This document shows, piece by piece, positions 1 through 11,133 of a DNA stretch of 64,000 nucleotides. Both the position numbers and the translations under genes were made by a program. The notes below the pieces were generated by a model. That model did no database searches, was not told where the DNA came from, and worked only from the letters and a program-made list of their open reading frames with translations. Position 1 is the first letter of the stretch; the number at the start of each line of letters is the position of its first letter. Source of the stretch: Glandiceps talaboti (lineage: Eukaryota; Hemichordata; Enteropneusta; Spengelidae). The stretch is from positions 6,934,598-6,998,597 of the forward strand of contig NC_135560.1 of assembly GCF_964340395.1 (NCBI RefSeq), in the 5' to 3' direction.

Positions 1-420
1 GCATCACGGTGGATAAAAGTTCTTGTAATTTATGGATTGGTGATGGATTAATCGAAATTTGAAAAATCTAACCGGGGGTTACACTTTTTTCAAATCATAA
101 TTTTCATAGAGATATTTTCTAGACGGCTCTAGGGGTCTTACTGTCCTGCCGGGTATTTGCATGATAGAGCTTCACTCAGTATACCAACATGTAGCGGAGG
201 GTGGGTCGTTATTCATCCTGGACATGACCTAGTAACGGCACAAGGGTCGTATCACTCTCTCCCCAGTCGCTTAATGTACAGACCCCTACCTCGATTAGTC
301 CACTACTTATCAGTTTTACATTCAGCTACCCACGTTACCATGGGCCAAAGCGGGATTCTGTATATTCATTTTTTACCCGCAGAAAATTTAAATAACGAGG
401 TGGTAATAGGACAATCATAA
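1..420 (+). repeat. Repeat family X, left-edge copy
   Basis: Closely similar to 50,960-51,340 (e.g. CTTACTGTCCTGCCGGGTAT, ATGATAGAGCTTCACTCAGT) and to segments at 4,378-4,480 and, inverted, 5,830-6,080. The 87-codon frame inside is not conserved between copies and is not called as a gene. Confidence 0.8.
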
Positions 421-504
421 TCATTTTTGAGATTATTTGAAAGAAATGTTTTTTGCTTTTCAAAAACAAGCAATATAACGAAGACTTTATAGTACCATAG
501 ATAG

Positions 505-835
505 TTATGTCCCATTGTCTATGGTAACTGAAGAAAGAGTGAGTGAGTGAGTGAGTGAGTGAGTGAGTGAGTGAGTGAGTGAGTGAGTGAGTGAGTGAGT
601 GAGTGAGTGAGTGAGCGAGCGAGCGAGCGAGCGAGCGAGCGAGCGAGCGAGTGAGTGAGTGAGCGAGTGAGTGAGTGAGTGAGTTAACGAGTGAATGAAT
701 GAACGGCCGGACGGAGTGTGTGAGGTGGTTGGGTAGGCTGGTTGATTGGTTTGTTTGTTTGTTTGTTGGTTGGTTGGTTGGTTGGTTGGTTGGTTGTGGG
801 TTGGTTGATTGGATGGATGGATGGATGTGGACGAA
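505..835. repeat. Tetranucleotide microsatellites (GAGT)n, (GAGC)n, (GGTT)n, (GGAT)n
   Basis: Runs of GAGT/GAGC from 540 to ~685, then TTTG/GGTT and GGAT repeats to 825. Any reading frame across it (THSL repeats) is an artefact. Confidence 0.95.
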
Positions 836-1140
836 TTTACGGACTTAACATTATAGTATTTGTCGGACAATTCGGGTCTGAGTACCCATTAAAGTGATAA
901 ACAAAATATTCTATATTAATAAGTGATATCGTAAACTGCGACAAGTGGTTCTGATCGACTGTCACTGTAGGAAGCCTCTGAAAGTCCGGCGTACGGTACA
1001 AAAATGTAGCACCACCTACCATCTTAAAAACATTCGGGGTTTTCCATATTTTGATTATTCGCCATGTCCCCCATGGAGGATCGGCTGTGTACCACAGTTT
1101 GCTTTCTGATATGCAGGAAACCATGGGCAAGTGGCTTCTG
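670..1140 (-). repeat. Repeat family B, copy 1 (minus orientation)
   Basis: Inverted relative to 6,700-7,145. Both copies share a ~95-codon region reading MVSCISESKLWYTADPPWG... and RLPTVTVDQNH. It is open here (837-1130) but frameshifted in the other copy. The protein is unrecognised; it may be a fossil exon captured by the repeat. Confidence 0.65.
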
Positions 1141-2386
1141 ATAGCGAGTGTGACAACCTCTCTGTCATAATGGTATTAAACTTTTCCTACCAATGATACT
1201 GCCATTAGATGTGCTAACCTTTACTACATGTATATGATGATGCCATTTAACTTTTAAAGAACATATTTCAATCCTATGTAAGTTATAAAGAATAGTTTCT
1301 GATACTTGATGGTGCTCTCTTGTAACGGGTTAAGGAATTGCTTGAAAGGGTCTGAATAGCCTAAATTTTGGCTTTAAGAGTAAAAAATCCTTCAGGGCTT
1401 CTAGAGGGAGACCCCTTAACCCCCCCCCCCCACCATGTGTCATCATGTTTTAGAATTAAATGATAGGGGGGGGGGGGGTCAGTCTGTTTTGGGTTTTACA
1501 GATTGGGGGGGGGGGGGTCAGTGACTTTTTGTCGGCCCGATTTAAGAATCCACCGCCCCCCTTCCAGGCTGGAGAAACAGGCTGCAACTACGTCTAAAAA
1601 TCACCGGTATCGATATTATCGTAATTTATCTATAATAATGTCATTATTTTGTATTACAATCATCCTAGACTAGAATATGACCATCCTGGAATGGAACATT
1701 AGTTGGACAAGTGAGTGCAGTGTGCCTACTCGGCGATGATCCCCAGTTGACATACAAAGCTACACTGTAGCGTGCTGGACTACCATGTCCCAAAGTCTTC
1801 GAATTCGTATTTGCTTAGTTCAGCTTAGTTCTTCTTTCAATAGGACAATTCCTGCTGTATATTGACTATTGTTCAAATACAGTCCCTATTGCTAGATAAG
1901 TATTTAAAAAAATAGCAAATGAACGAAAATCTATAAGTTTCGCTCATGTAGGAAAATGAACAAGTTCTTGAACCCCATGTGATGTGTTATTTTAGTTTAT
2001 GTTGCATCGACATTTGATCAAATGGCATCGGCCTATTAAACTGACTTTCAGTGTTGTATTTCACAATGCTAGTGGCATCTAACTTATTTCTAAACTCAAT
2101 GGCTATAGGTCCCGAATTAAATTTGTGCACTTGACGTGTCCCATTTGTTTATAGAAATATTTTGTGGTCACAGAACCTGTACTGTAGTGACATGCTTTCA
2201 AGATCACTCATCATTTTGTGTGTAATAAATAGGAGTTGACATTGATGATATCCAGAGTTTGGCCATGATGACATTGTGATGTCCTGAGACAGTTGTCATA
2301 ATATCTATATTTCATTTTATTTGAGATCTACAATGTCATCGTTTCTTGCAAGTGAAGTAAGCTATAAATACTATCAGTCCTGGTCA
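1141..2386. other. No gene seen; homopolymer-rich intergenic DNA
   Basis: Contains poly-C/poly-G runs near 1,422-1,432, 1,467-1,478 and 1,505-1,517, and otherwise AT-rich unique sequence. No convincing exon. Confidence 0.5.
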
Positions 2387-2486
2387 AGTTCCTGACGACC
2401 GTATTCCGAACACCACGTTATCTTCATACATATTACGGTAAATGTATGAAGATAACGTAGTGTTCGGAATACGGTCGTCAGGAACT
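2387..2486. repeat. Near-perfect 44-bp-arm hairpin
   Basis: Arms 2387-2430 and 2443-2486 are reverse complements with one mismatch, separated by a 12-bp loop (TATTACGGTAAA). Probably a foldback MITE; could be transcribed as a long hairpin. Confidence 0.9.
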
Positions 2487-4060
2487 AGACTATATCAATC
2501 CACACTTTAGCGATGATTACTGGTAATAAATCTGATGTAATTTTCAGGAATACAATTAAAAGACCAGAGAATGTCATTTTTTCATTTATACAGAATGATG
2601 GAGTATTTGTAAGCAGACATGTCCATTGTTTGTACAGGGAAAGGTGTCATGCTTCTAATTGATTTGGGTTGTTAATTTCTTGGCATAGTTCAGAAATGTT
2701 TTCCATTTTATCTCAGGAATAGCACAGGTAATCACACTAAAGTATACAATGAACTGCACCTGCCCTTTGCCAATGTGTTGATGAGCTTCGAGGTACACAA
2801 ATTCAGCACTGGTGTTTTGATCAAGAATTATTTTTTTTTTAAATATCAAAGCTTTCAATTATTGGCAACAAGTTCAGTGTACAATTTACTTTGAAAATAC
2901 TTTTGTAACGCAGAACTTTATTTGCCAATAATAAAAAAAGATTATACAGTTCTTAATTACGGTTGAAATAGTTAATAGTAACACTTCTTGGCGCCAGTGT
3001 AGATACAGGTTGGAACTTCTCAGATTGTTCGGAATACCCAACTCGAACTAGTACTCTGAAATATACAAATTTTTAATAAGCTTACAAGTGATGAGACTCT
3101 TACGAATATTCATTATTTTGCTTGAAACCCATTTGTGAAAAGAAATTATCCATAAGCTTGTATCACACAAACACTGTTACAGCTATCACCGGAATCTACG
3201 GTGCAGTCATGGCCGGCTAGCGGCTACTCCGGGACTCTCGTGCGTATACAGCAGTGTAGTGCTAGCCTACCACAGACAAGTGAGCGGTACTCACAAATGC
3301 ATTCGTGGAATACGAGAGCTGTCGCAGTAACACATCGCACCGAAAAGAGGCTTGTTAGAAATATGAAATCTAGACATTATCTGTCACGTTAATCATATGA
3401 ATACTGATAGGAAAAATAAAATGAAGGGCAGTTACGACCTGTCAACAACATGTTGTGCACCATCGAGCATGCATTTGATGTGCAATGTGTGGCCATCTTG
3501 AAATTAAGATGGTTTCGACACCAGTATTTGACGTTGCCGTACACACATTAATCGGAGGGGAATTACTGGTATTCACCCATACCGTACATTTTCATGACCG
3601 AAAATGTAAATATGTTTTTGTTTTTTCATTTGATACATGATGATTTTATGTCAAATAAACCATCGGAAAATACCGTTTGTCAAATACTTCGGGGAAGTAG
3701 TCTGACCTACTGCCTTCACACGAACATAATTTCACAACCGAACATTTTTGTTATTGTTCAGGCAGTTTGACATGATCGTTTCTAGCTTCACAACAAATTT
3801 GGAACATATCCTGGGAAAATATAGACAAATACCCTGAAAATTCGTTGAAAAACAAAGGATACCAGCTCTATTGTTCTCCTGTTAAACTGTATCACGTGAC
3901 GTGGTATTCCCCCCCCCCCCCCCGTGTATTGACCTTTACAAAATCACAATATTTTAGCAAGCTGGGTTCAAAAATTTAAATAGGGATGGATGAAAGATTG
4001 AGGAATGGATGGTGGATTGTATATATATGTATTTATGTATGTATGCATGTATATGTGTGG
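2487..4060. other. No gene seen
   Basis: AT-rich sequence; a 67-codon minus frame at 2655-2858 is unrecognised and has no splice context. A poly-C run lies at about 3,909-3,923. Confidence 0.4.
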
Positions 4061-4065
4061 ATGGG

Positions 4066-4121
4066 TGGATGGATGGATGGACAGACGGACAGACAGACAG
4101 ACAGACACAGACAGACAGGCA

Positions 4122-4199
<78 letters not shown>

Positions 4200-4225
4200 C
4201 GGATGGACGGAATGACGGTCGGATG
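4066..4225. repeat. (GGAT)n, (GACA)n and (AC)n microsatellite
   Basis: GGAT and GACAGACA repeats, then about 36 AC dinucleotides and more GGAC/GGAT. Reading frames in it (TH, CV repeats) are artefacts. Confidence 0.95.
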
Positions 4226-4480
4226 GTGACTGCACACATGAACCTGGTGGATAGAATAATTTTTTTTATATAAAAAATATACTACCAAAGCACGATTTCC
4301 ATAGAGACACATTGCATATATGTCATGATATTTACATATTTGCAGATATAGAATTAGAATATTAATGTTTCTGTCGAATCCTTCTAGGCGGCTCTGTGGT
4401 CTTACTGTCATGCCGGGTATTTACATGATAGAGCTTCACTCAGTATACCAACAGAAGCGGAGGGGTGGGTCGTTATTGAT
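4197..4480 (+). repeat. Left arm of a ~280-bp inverted repeat
   Basis: Reverse complement matches 5,960-6,310: microsatellite edge, GTGACTGCACACATGAACC, ATTAGAATATTAATGTTTCT and the family-X segment. With its partner it encloses ~1.5 kb. Confidence 0.8.
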
Positions 4481-4487
4481 AATACTT

Positions 4488-5235
4488 ACTTGGTGGCGCA
4501 TGACATGACATGGCAGACGTCATCCGATTTCACTGAAAGAGTGAGTAAGCCAACGATGTTGCCTGTTCAACTATTGTAGAACAAATGATTGATTACTGCG
4601 CCTGCGTCTCTTTTATGTGAACTAGAAGTTGTCATGGAGAATGGAATCGAAAAGTAGAATATTGGAACATTTCGTACAATAATCTTAGTGCGTCACGTGT
4701 CACGAACCTTGCATTCTGATTGCGTGCCGATATTTCGTTCATTTTTCCACAGAAAGGGTTATTATTTATTTTTGATAATATTCCAGTAATTCCCTGCAGG
4801 AAATCAGATGTCACAGGCAGTTGAAAGATGAGCGAAGTAAGCGCTTAATCTACATGCGTGTCACTTTTTCCAAAAACAAGCGGTGACAAAGAAAACCGTC
4901 AAAATTTATATCCGTAACCGTCCAAGTCGATGTCGCCCTGCTACGTACATGAAGTTGTGAATATTCACATCACACAATTTTAAAATCTAACTATACATTC
5001 AACATTCAGTTGAATACACTCCTCAAATTCTTCTGGAGATACAGTTAATATCGTTTGTGAACGCTTGTCGTCCACTCAAAAATATACCATGGTCTTTCGA
5101 AAGAGTCACTCACTAAATTTTAATTGTCACGATGCACTGCTCAAGTTCAAGTTCACATTCCAGTTTCATCATATATACCCCTCTTTAGAATTGGATAATA
5201 TTCCTTACGGAAGAAAAAAGCTGTCTGCCATGTCA
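4488..5235 (+). repeat. Family X internal segments Y and Z
   Basis: 4,488-4,830 matches 51,890-52,260 (GGTGGCGCATGACATGACAT, GAACTAGAAGTTGTCATGGA) and 4,925-5,235 matches 52,605-53,050 (CTGCTACGTACATG, TTAATATCGTTTGTGAACGC). Order and strand are the same as in the right copy. Confidence 0.8.
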
Positions 5236-5329
5236 TGTCATGCGCCACCAAATTTGTTAAGTATTATACTTTTGTTTTACGCACGTTATATCGGACATAT
5301 ATATCGATATCGTTACTAGACTACTAGAG

Positions 5330-6310
5330 GACGTCATCGAAAAATCATCGACTTAATATTGGTACACCAATCAGAATGCATGATTTGTGACACGTGACTA
5401 ACTAAGATACTCAGAACAAAGAATGTTCTGATATTAAACATATGTGTTCTATTTTCCTTACCAACTCATGGTTTATATAAAACAGACGCAGACGCCATAA
5501 TCAGTCATTTGTTCTACGATCGCCGAACGGGTAACATCGATGTCTGAGAAGGGAGCTGTCAGATGTGCAGAAAACATGAACTTCAGTCATATATTTACAT
5601 ATGCGCCACCATTTCGTTAAGTATTAATTACTTTTGTTTTTATACGACAAGTCATTTGGAGCAACATAATTTTTTATACATGTATAACGAAATCGTTACG
5701 AAAGGATGTGTTCAAAACACAAGGCAAGATTTCCATAGGCAAGTTGACTACTTCCCTTTCGGAGAACAATAACCTGAACATTTTTATTTTCTTCGGGCAA
5801 AAGTGATCATGTATACAGAATCCTTCGGGCCATGGCCACGTGGGTAGCTCAGTGTGCAACTGGTAAGTAGTTAACTGATCGAGATAGGGGTCTGCACATA
5901 TAGCGAAAGGGGAGAGAGTGATACAACTTTAGTGCCGTTAGTAGATCACGTCCAGGGTCAATAACGACCCACCCCCCTCCGCTTCTGTTGGTATACTGAG
6001 TGAAGCTCTACCATGTGAATACCCGGCATGACAGTAAGACCCGAGATAGCCGCCTAGAAGGATTCGACAGAAACATTAATATTCTAATGGTATCTCTGCA
6101 AATATGTAAAAGGTTATGACTTATATGCAATGTGTCTCTATGGAAATTGTGCTTTGTTTTTGTCCGATATAACGTGCGAAACAAAACAAAGCATAATTTT
6201 TTTTATATGTAGATTTAAAAAAAAACAAAATATGTGTTTTCCATCAAATAATCTATCAACCTGGTTCATGTGTACAGTCACTATCTGACCGTCCATCCGT
6301 CCATCCATCC
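5330..6310 (-). repeat. Family X segment, inverted; right arm of the inverted repeat
   Basis: Reverse complement of 50,960-51,830 in the right-hand copy, and its outer part (5,960-6,310) mirrors 4,197-4,480. Thus this copy is a foldback version of the element at 50.9-53.05 kb. Confidence 0.8.
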
Positions 6311-6376
6311 GTCCATCCGTCCGTCCGTCCATCCATCCGTCCATCCGTCCGTCCGTCCGTCCATCCGTCCGTCCTA
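6285..6376. repeat. (CCAT/CCGT)n microsatellite
   Basis: Tetranucleotide run at the outer end of the right inverted arm, mirroring the GGAT/GGAC run at 4,190-4,225. Confidence 0.9.
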
Positions 6377-6699
6377 CTTACTTGTTTGAACCCGTCCAGC
6401 TCAAGATATTGTGATTTTTTAAGGGTCAGTAGTACAGAGAACGGGTTCACCCTTTGAACTGTTTACCGGAATTGAGTATAGTCATGGAACGTCCTTGACC
6501 AACATATGATGGCGATGACAGGTGAATACATGAGTGTAATTGTATTTACATATTAGGTTTCAAAACACCTTGTGTTTACAAACTACTGTCACAGTAACGA
6601 TCCCTCGGGACTGATGACCCGTTGATAATAACAGTAAAATTATTCATAATTCATAATTATACCAGTGTTTGTAAACCCACAGAGATTGTTACAGTCATT

Positions 6700-7145
6700 A
6701 TCAGTAGCCACTTGCCAATGGTGTCCTGCATATCAGAAAGCAAACTGCGGTACTCGGCCGATCCTCCATGGGGGACATGGCGAATAATTAAAATGTGGAA
6801 AACCCCGAATGTCTAAGATGGTAGGGGATGGTAGGGGGCGGTGCTACATTTTTGTACCGTACGTCTGACTTTCCGAGGCTTCCTACAGTGACAATCGAAC
6901 AGAACCACTCGTCGCCATTTACCATATTTCTTATTAATATAGAATATTTTGTTTCTCGTTTTAATGATTTCTATCAAATGGATAATCAAACCCGAATTGT
7001 GCGACAAACACTATAATGTGAAGTCGATAAATTCGCCCAGATCCATGCAACCAACCAACCAACCAACCAACCTTCCTACCTACCAAACCACCCCACACGC
7101 TCTCCGTCCGTTCATTCATTCACTCGTTAATTCATTCATCAGAAT
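6700..7145 (+). repeat. Repeat family B, copy 2 (plus orientation)
   Basis: Inverted partner of 670-1,140. Shares CTCCATGGGGGACATGGCGA and a tail of CCAA repeats followed by CATTCATTCACTCGTTAA. A duplicated GGTAGGGGATGGTAGGGG segment breaks the reading frame. Confidence 0.65.
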
Positions 7146-7806
7146 GAAAAATAAATCATGCAATAGGGTTCATTGGTAGAATAGGGCCTGTGCACTATCT
7201 ACACTTTGAAGTGATTGGTTGACAGTACATGAATATGCATATTACAAGGTTTATATAGAGACTGCCCAGGTGTAACTGTCCCTTCTCACTGTGAACCGGG
7301 ACTAATAGCACAACTCATTGTGGCACCTTGTTCGTCTTTCCTCGTTATGGCTATCCCGAACATGCAGACAACAGTAGTAACGGCTATGCAGACACCAATA
7401 CTGAACACCACAGTGGTCAGCAGAATGGTGACAACAAGAACTTCAGCTGCCACCACCACGTGCATTGCTGCTACTGTTGCTCTAACAAATAACTTTGGAG
7501 GTACAAGACAACCACAACCAGTTAATTCAGTAAGTTTACCTTCAAGAATGTCCAGACCTTCGCAAAATTTCTTTTGCTTCTCCCCGCGCACTTGCGGTTA
7601 AGAACAGGCAGCGAAAGGGTCTGCAATGGCTAGCTATGCACTAACATTATAGTACGGTGTCGACACCATGAGGTGTAGGCATGGGCTGACGAATCTGAAG
7701 TAGGCAAAGTAATGAAGCTATATTCAACCCAGAAGAAGCACTAGCATGCCTCGAAATGGTAGTGGATACAGCCAGGGATATAAGACACTAGGACTACCAG
7801 AAATAT

Positions 7807-8148
7807 GTGGCAATGTCTCGGGCACTGCGCAAGGAAAGACAGTCCCCTGCGTTGCCCCAGATGCTGCTATTCTTGATAGGCTCAGGCGAGCATGCTGGAA
7901 TACTAGAGAAAATCGCCAAAGTTAAGAAAGCAACAGGTCATACTGAGAAACACTCTGACATAGGTCTCCGAGAGAATAGAGCCGGAATAATTTGCGCTGT
8001 TGGAAATGCAACAGAGTTGGTCATATTGCTAGATACTGCTACAGTAGAAGTGAAAGATATCATATATAAGATAGATATGATAGAAATGATAGAAAAAGAC
8101 GAGACACGGGCAATTCTAGAAGAGACTATAATTACAGAAATTGAATGA
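7807..8148 (+). pseudogene. Gag-like remnant with a CCHC zinc knuckle
   Basis: The longest open frame here (MAMSRALRKERQ...) is not recognisable, but the frame at 7989-8042 reads CWKCNRVGHIARYC, an exact C-x2-C-x4-H-x4-C retroelement nucleocapsid knuckle (7998-8039). The knuckle sits in a different frame from the upstream stretch, so gag is frameshifted. Confidence 0.7.
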
Positions 8149-8340
8149 CTATCGATCTATTGACTAGTCTGTTATGTAATAGAATGTACACAGATTGACC
8201 TTTTGGCGGAACCCGCCTCTGTATCCTGTAACATCATTACACCTGTATGATAATATAAATGATAGCTGGTCGAGCCGGGTTGTCTGAACGAGTGGTTAGT
8301 GAATGCAAGACAGAAAGTGATGGATGATGCTTGGTCAGAG

Positions 8341-8372
<32 letters not shown>

Positions 8373-8487
8373 GGGCGTGCCTGGGGGAGGTACACTGTAT
8401 TCTAATTACGGTCCCTCCTGTCCTAACCAGGTTGGGGTTCTGGTTAATTATGCAACTACAGTATTCTACATCTTGTTGTATCTATAG

Positions 8488-8718
8488 ATGTATGTCATTC
8501 CGAAATGGGAGAAGGCAATACTTATGGACCCAACACCAGCTTACAGTGGGTATCTTGCGAGGGAAACAAGATGGACTAGCTGGAAGGGCCGCAGAGAAAT
8601 TGCCACTGTGCTGCCCCACCCAAAAATAGTACTTCAGGAGGGGTTGAAAGTTTCTGCACGTGATTTGTACTTTAGAGACCCGAACTACTTCAAAGCGGGG
8701 ACTTCACAAAAGGAGTGA
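8488..8718 (+). pseudogene. Pol leader or inter-domain remnant of the DIRS-type element
   Basis: 77-codon open frame (MYVIPKWEKAILMDPTPAYS...) between the gag knuckle and the reverse transcriptase, same strand. No motif is recognised; placed in the element by position only. Confidence 0.35.
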
Positions 8719-8879
8719 ATACTGGTTGGAAATATTGGAAAACCAGGATAATGAAAAAATGGTTGGGGAAATGGATATCCAACTATGTATCAGTCTTTGA
8801 GTATATGGTAGCATACAATGGTAAAGTACTAGTTCTGGGAATATGATTATGACTGTAGCTTCCCGCCTAGTATCTATCT

Positions 8880-9695
8880 GCCAAATCATGCTGTAGTAGG
8901 GACTATAAAGACTTTATAGGTAAAATTTTAATAGACAGAGTTCAATCAGGTTCAATAGAGATCTGGGGAGAGGTCGGGAAAGTGCCGCCCCCATATATCG
9001 TAATGCCGCTAACTATAGAGCCGACGAAGCCAAGGCTATGTCACGACCAAAGATACCTGAACAAGTGGATGAAAGACCTACCATTTAAATTGGATTTAAT
9101 TACTAATCTACCAAGATATCTGGACCAGGGACACTATCAGACAAAGACAGGTGACAAAAGTGGATATGATCATATATTTCTGACACAATCAAGTCGTGCT
9201 CTAATGGTCATACAATGGGGAGGCTACTGGTATGTTGCGTCCACCTTACCTTTTGTTTGGAAATACTCCCCCTATATTTATCAAACTATAGGTCTGGCGG
9301 CTACGAATAAGGTACGTCGCCTGGGGGTACCTTCTTCCCTCTATACTGATGACAGACACGCCGGTCAGTTAATAGAAAATGGTAAAAACCTATCAGACCC
9401 TGAAAAAGCTGACGTAACATGCTTCATCATGTGCTATATGATGATCGAATTGGGATGTACACTGAACATAGACAAATGTGTGCTACAACCAACTCAATAC
9501 ATTGAATTCCTGGGCTTTGGAGTAGATACAATCCATACTTTACCCCTCAAAAAAACAAAAATTTGCAGAACTCCGGGAATTCATTCTAAGAAAGAAAAAT
9601 TGGTGTCAATTAAAACAATGCAACGATTTGTAGGGAAATCCTTCGCAATAGCCATACCAGCAGCAAGGCTTTTTTATGATGAGGGTGATAACTAA
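8880..9695 (+). pseudogene. Reverse transcriptase of the DIRS-type element
   Basis: Similarity begins upstream of the first ATG (DRVQSGSIEIWGEVG) and continues with PPPYIVMPLTIEPTKPRLCHDQRYLN (positions ~8980-9066), QTKTGDKSGYDHIFL, and the active-site box SLYTDDRHAG, which keeps the Y-x-D-D core. The strongly conserved LPFGWK box of DIRS reverse transcriptases is LPFVWK here, a substitution that fits decay. The thumb region ends in LGFGVDTI and a Lys-rich stretch before the stop. Confidence 0.85.
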
Positions 9696-9817
9696 AGAAA
9701 TTGCAAAATCTGAAAAACTAGGAACACAGATATCAGTGAGAGGAAATTCTAGGTTGGAGGAAAATAAATGGGGGCAAAGACTGGGCATACTGGAAGCGAG
9801 AAAGGCATGATGTCATC

Positions 9818-10108
9818 ATGACCGTAGCAAGTTACGCATCCCAAGGGGGGTGGGGAGGTATTATCTACACTAATGGAAATGAGACAACGTGTGATTACTG
9901 GGGTAGAGATATCCAACACAGAGCCTTTGCATACAAAGAAACCTTGGCCCTAAAAAATGTTCTACAGGCGAATAGCGATCTGGTGGAAAATAAAAGGGTA
10001 AAAGCCCAGGTTGATAATCAGGTAAGAATGTATGGATGGAGAAATATAGGAACAAGGAGCAGTGAAACCAACGAGGATAGAACACGAATTTGGTCCCCAT
10101 ACAGTTGA
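9818..10108 (+). pseudogene. RNase H domain of the DIRS-type element
   Basis: YASQGGWGGIIY corresponds to the first RNase H strand, where the catalytic Asp appears to be lost. AYKETLALKNVL carries the catalytic Glu, and KAQVDNQV the second Asp. After VDNQV the frame becomes unrecognisable, consistent with frameshift. Confidence 0.75.
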
Positions 10109-10537
10109 GCTTATATGGCCCTAGATTCAAATACACAAACGAGTAAGGATGGAAACCCCCTCAAACACTACACCCCGTGGAAAACACCCAATACAGCAGG
10201 ATGTGATGTGTTCAGTCAGAAGATAAGCGGATAAAACAGTTATGTATTTCCACCCTTCTTGATGATAGGGCCTGTCCTGAGATTTCTGGAAGAGGAGACA
10301 GCACTAGCCACCATTATAGTCCCCCTGACATCACCACGCCTGTATTGGTGGTGGCCAATAGTGGAAAGAAAGTCATGCAAAGTGATCCGGCTAGCTCTGG
10401 CGTGTATGGATGATATGGGTATGATGTAGGAAACCATAAAGACCGACGAGCAGACCGAAATCATATGGTGTTGTCTTCACTATCTATTGCACTTTCTTGT
10501 TTATGACAAATTATTATGAAATGAAGAAATAAAGCAA

Positions 10538-11133
10538 ATGTTATGCATTAAGGTTACAAACGTGTCTTGTCAATCTTCTGTTTTCTCACAGAGGCTAAAT
10601 GATGGGACAATAGGAGCCCCTCGTTTATGGTTACCAGCGGAAAATTTTCGGGAATGCCACTATCCAAACGACATTACCTATAATTTCTGCCAACAATGTG
10701 GAAGTCGAAAGTCTGACAACGATGAAGCCCGCCATCTACCGTCGACCGTCGACATGGGCGTACTGGATGATAAAATTCATGAAATTCAGGAAAGGGTGAG
10801 GTCAACAGCATACAGTTAACGAAAATCCCAGTTACAAGGAGAGCTTGAAGGATTCCTTGCTGGCCTCACCCACCTAAGACAATTATGTTTGCGTCACCAA
10901 AAGATATACTACAATTTCTGTTTTGGAAACATGGTAAGGACCGCACCACAGTTCACGGTATAGACTGCACTGGAAAAAATCAATGCAAATGTCCCCGTTG
11001 CTTAGCATTCAAGACAGTAGATTCGTACATCGGTGAACTTAGGTCAATATTGGAAAAAGAGGGGCGTGGGGGAGAATGTGTAACACGACTAGGGCTGGGC
11101 AACCCTGCAGCAGATAAAACTGCTTACACTTGA
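10538..11133 (+). pseudogene. Tyrosine recombinase N-terminus with ALOG-like zinc-ribbon domain
   Basis: First frame (10538-10819): FRECHYPNDITYNFCQQCG, a C..C/C-x2-C zinc motif, then an amphipathic helix. After a stop and one frameshift near 10870, frame 10885-11133 reads ASPKDILQFLFWKHGKDRTT, then VHGIDCTGKNQCKCPRC and TVDSYIGELRSILEKEGRGG. The H-x3-C-x5-C-x-C insert between helices and the downstream 'S/D-x-L/Y-I-G-x-L-R' helix are the hallmark of ALOG domains, which are established to derive from DIRS1-type recombinases. No Tyr or Arg catalytic region follows. Confidence 0.75.

Larger units (their letters stand above)
7251..11133 (+). mobile_element. Decayed DIRS-type retroelement
   Basis: Plus-strand order: gag-like region with CCHC knuckle, pol leader, reverse transcriptase, RNase H, and the N-terminal part of a tyrosine recombinase with an ALOG-like domain. 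This order, with recombinase instead of integrase, is the DIRS superfamily layout. Stops and frameshifts separate every domain, and the catalytic recombinase core is not found, so the copy is dead. A TATA-like TTTATATAGAG at 7250 may mark its 5' end. Terminal split repeats were not identified. It lies beyond the last fibrillin exon seen. Confidence 0.85.

Noticed and set aside
505-870. Frame rich in HSLT repeats
   Set aside because: Translation of (GAGT)n microsatellite.
3954-4411. Long Cys/Val and Thr/His frames on both strands
   Set aside because: They are translations of the (AC)n and tetranucleotide microsatellite.
5840-5880. Possible tRNA (GTGGGTAGCTCAG phrase)
   Set aside because: The A-box-like string lacks a B box and cloverleaf, and lies within repeat family X.
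7286-7601. Frames on both strands before the gag knuckle
   Set aside because: Low-complexity ACA/CAC-rich sequence; neither strand gives a recognisable protein. Kept only as part of the DIRS-type element.
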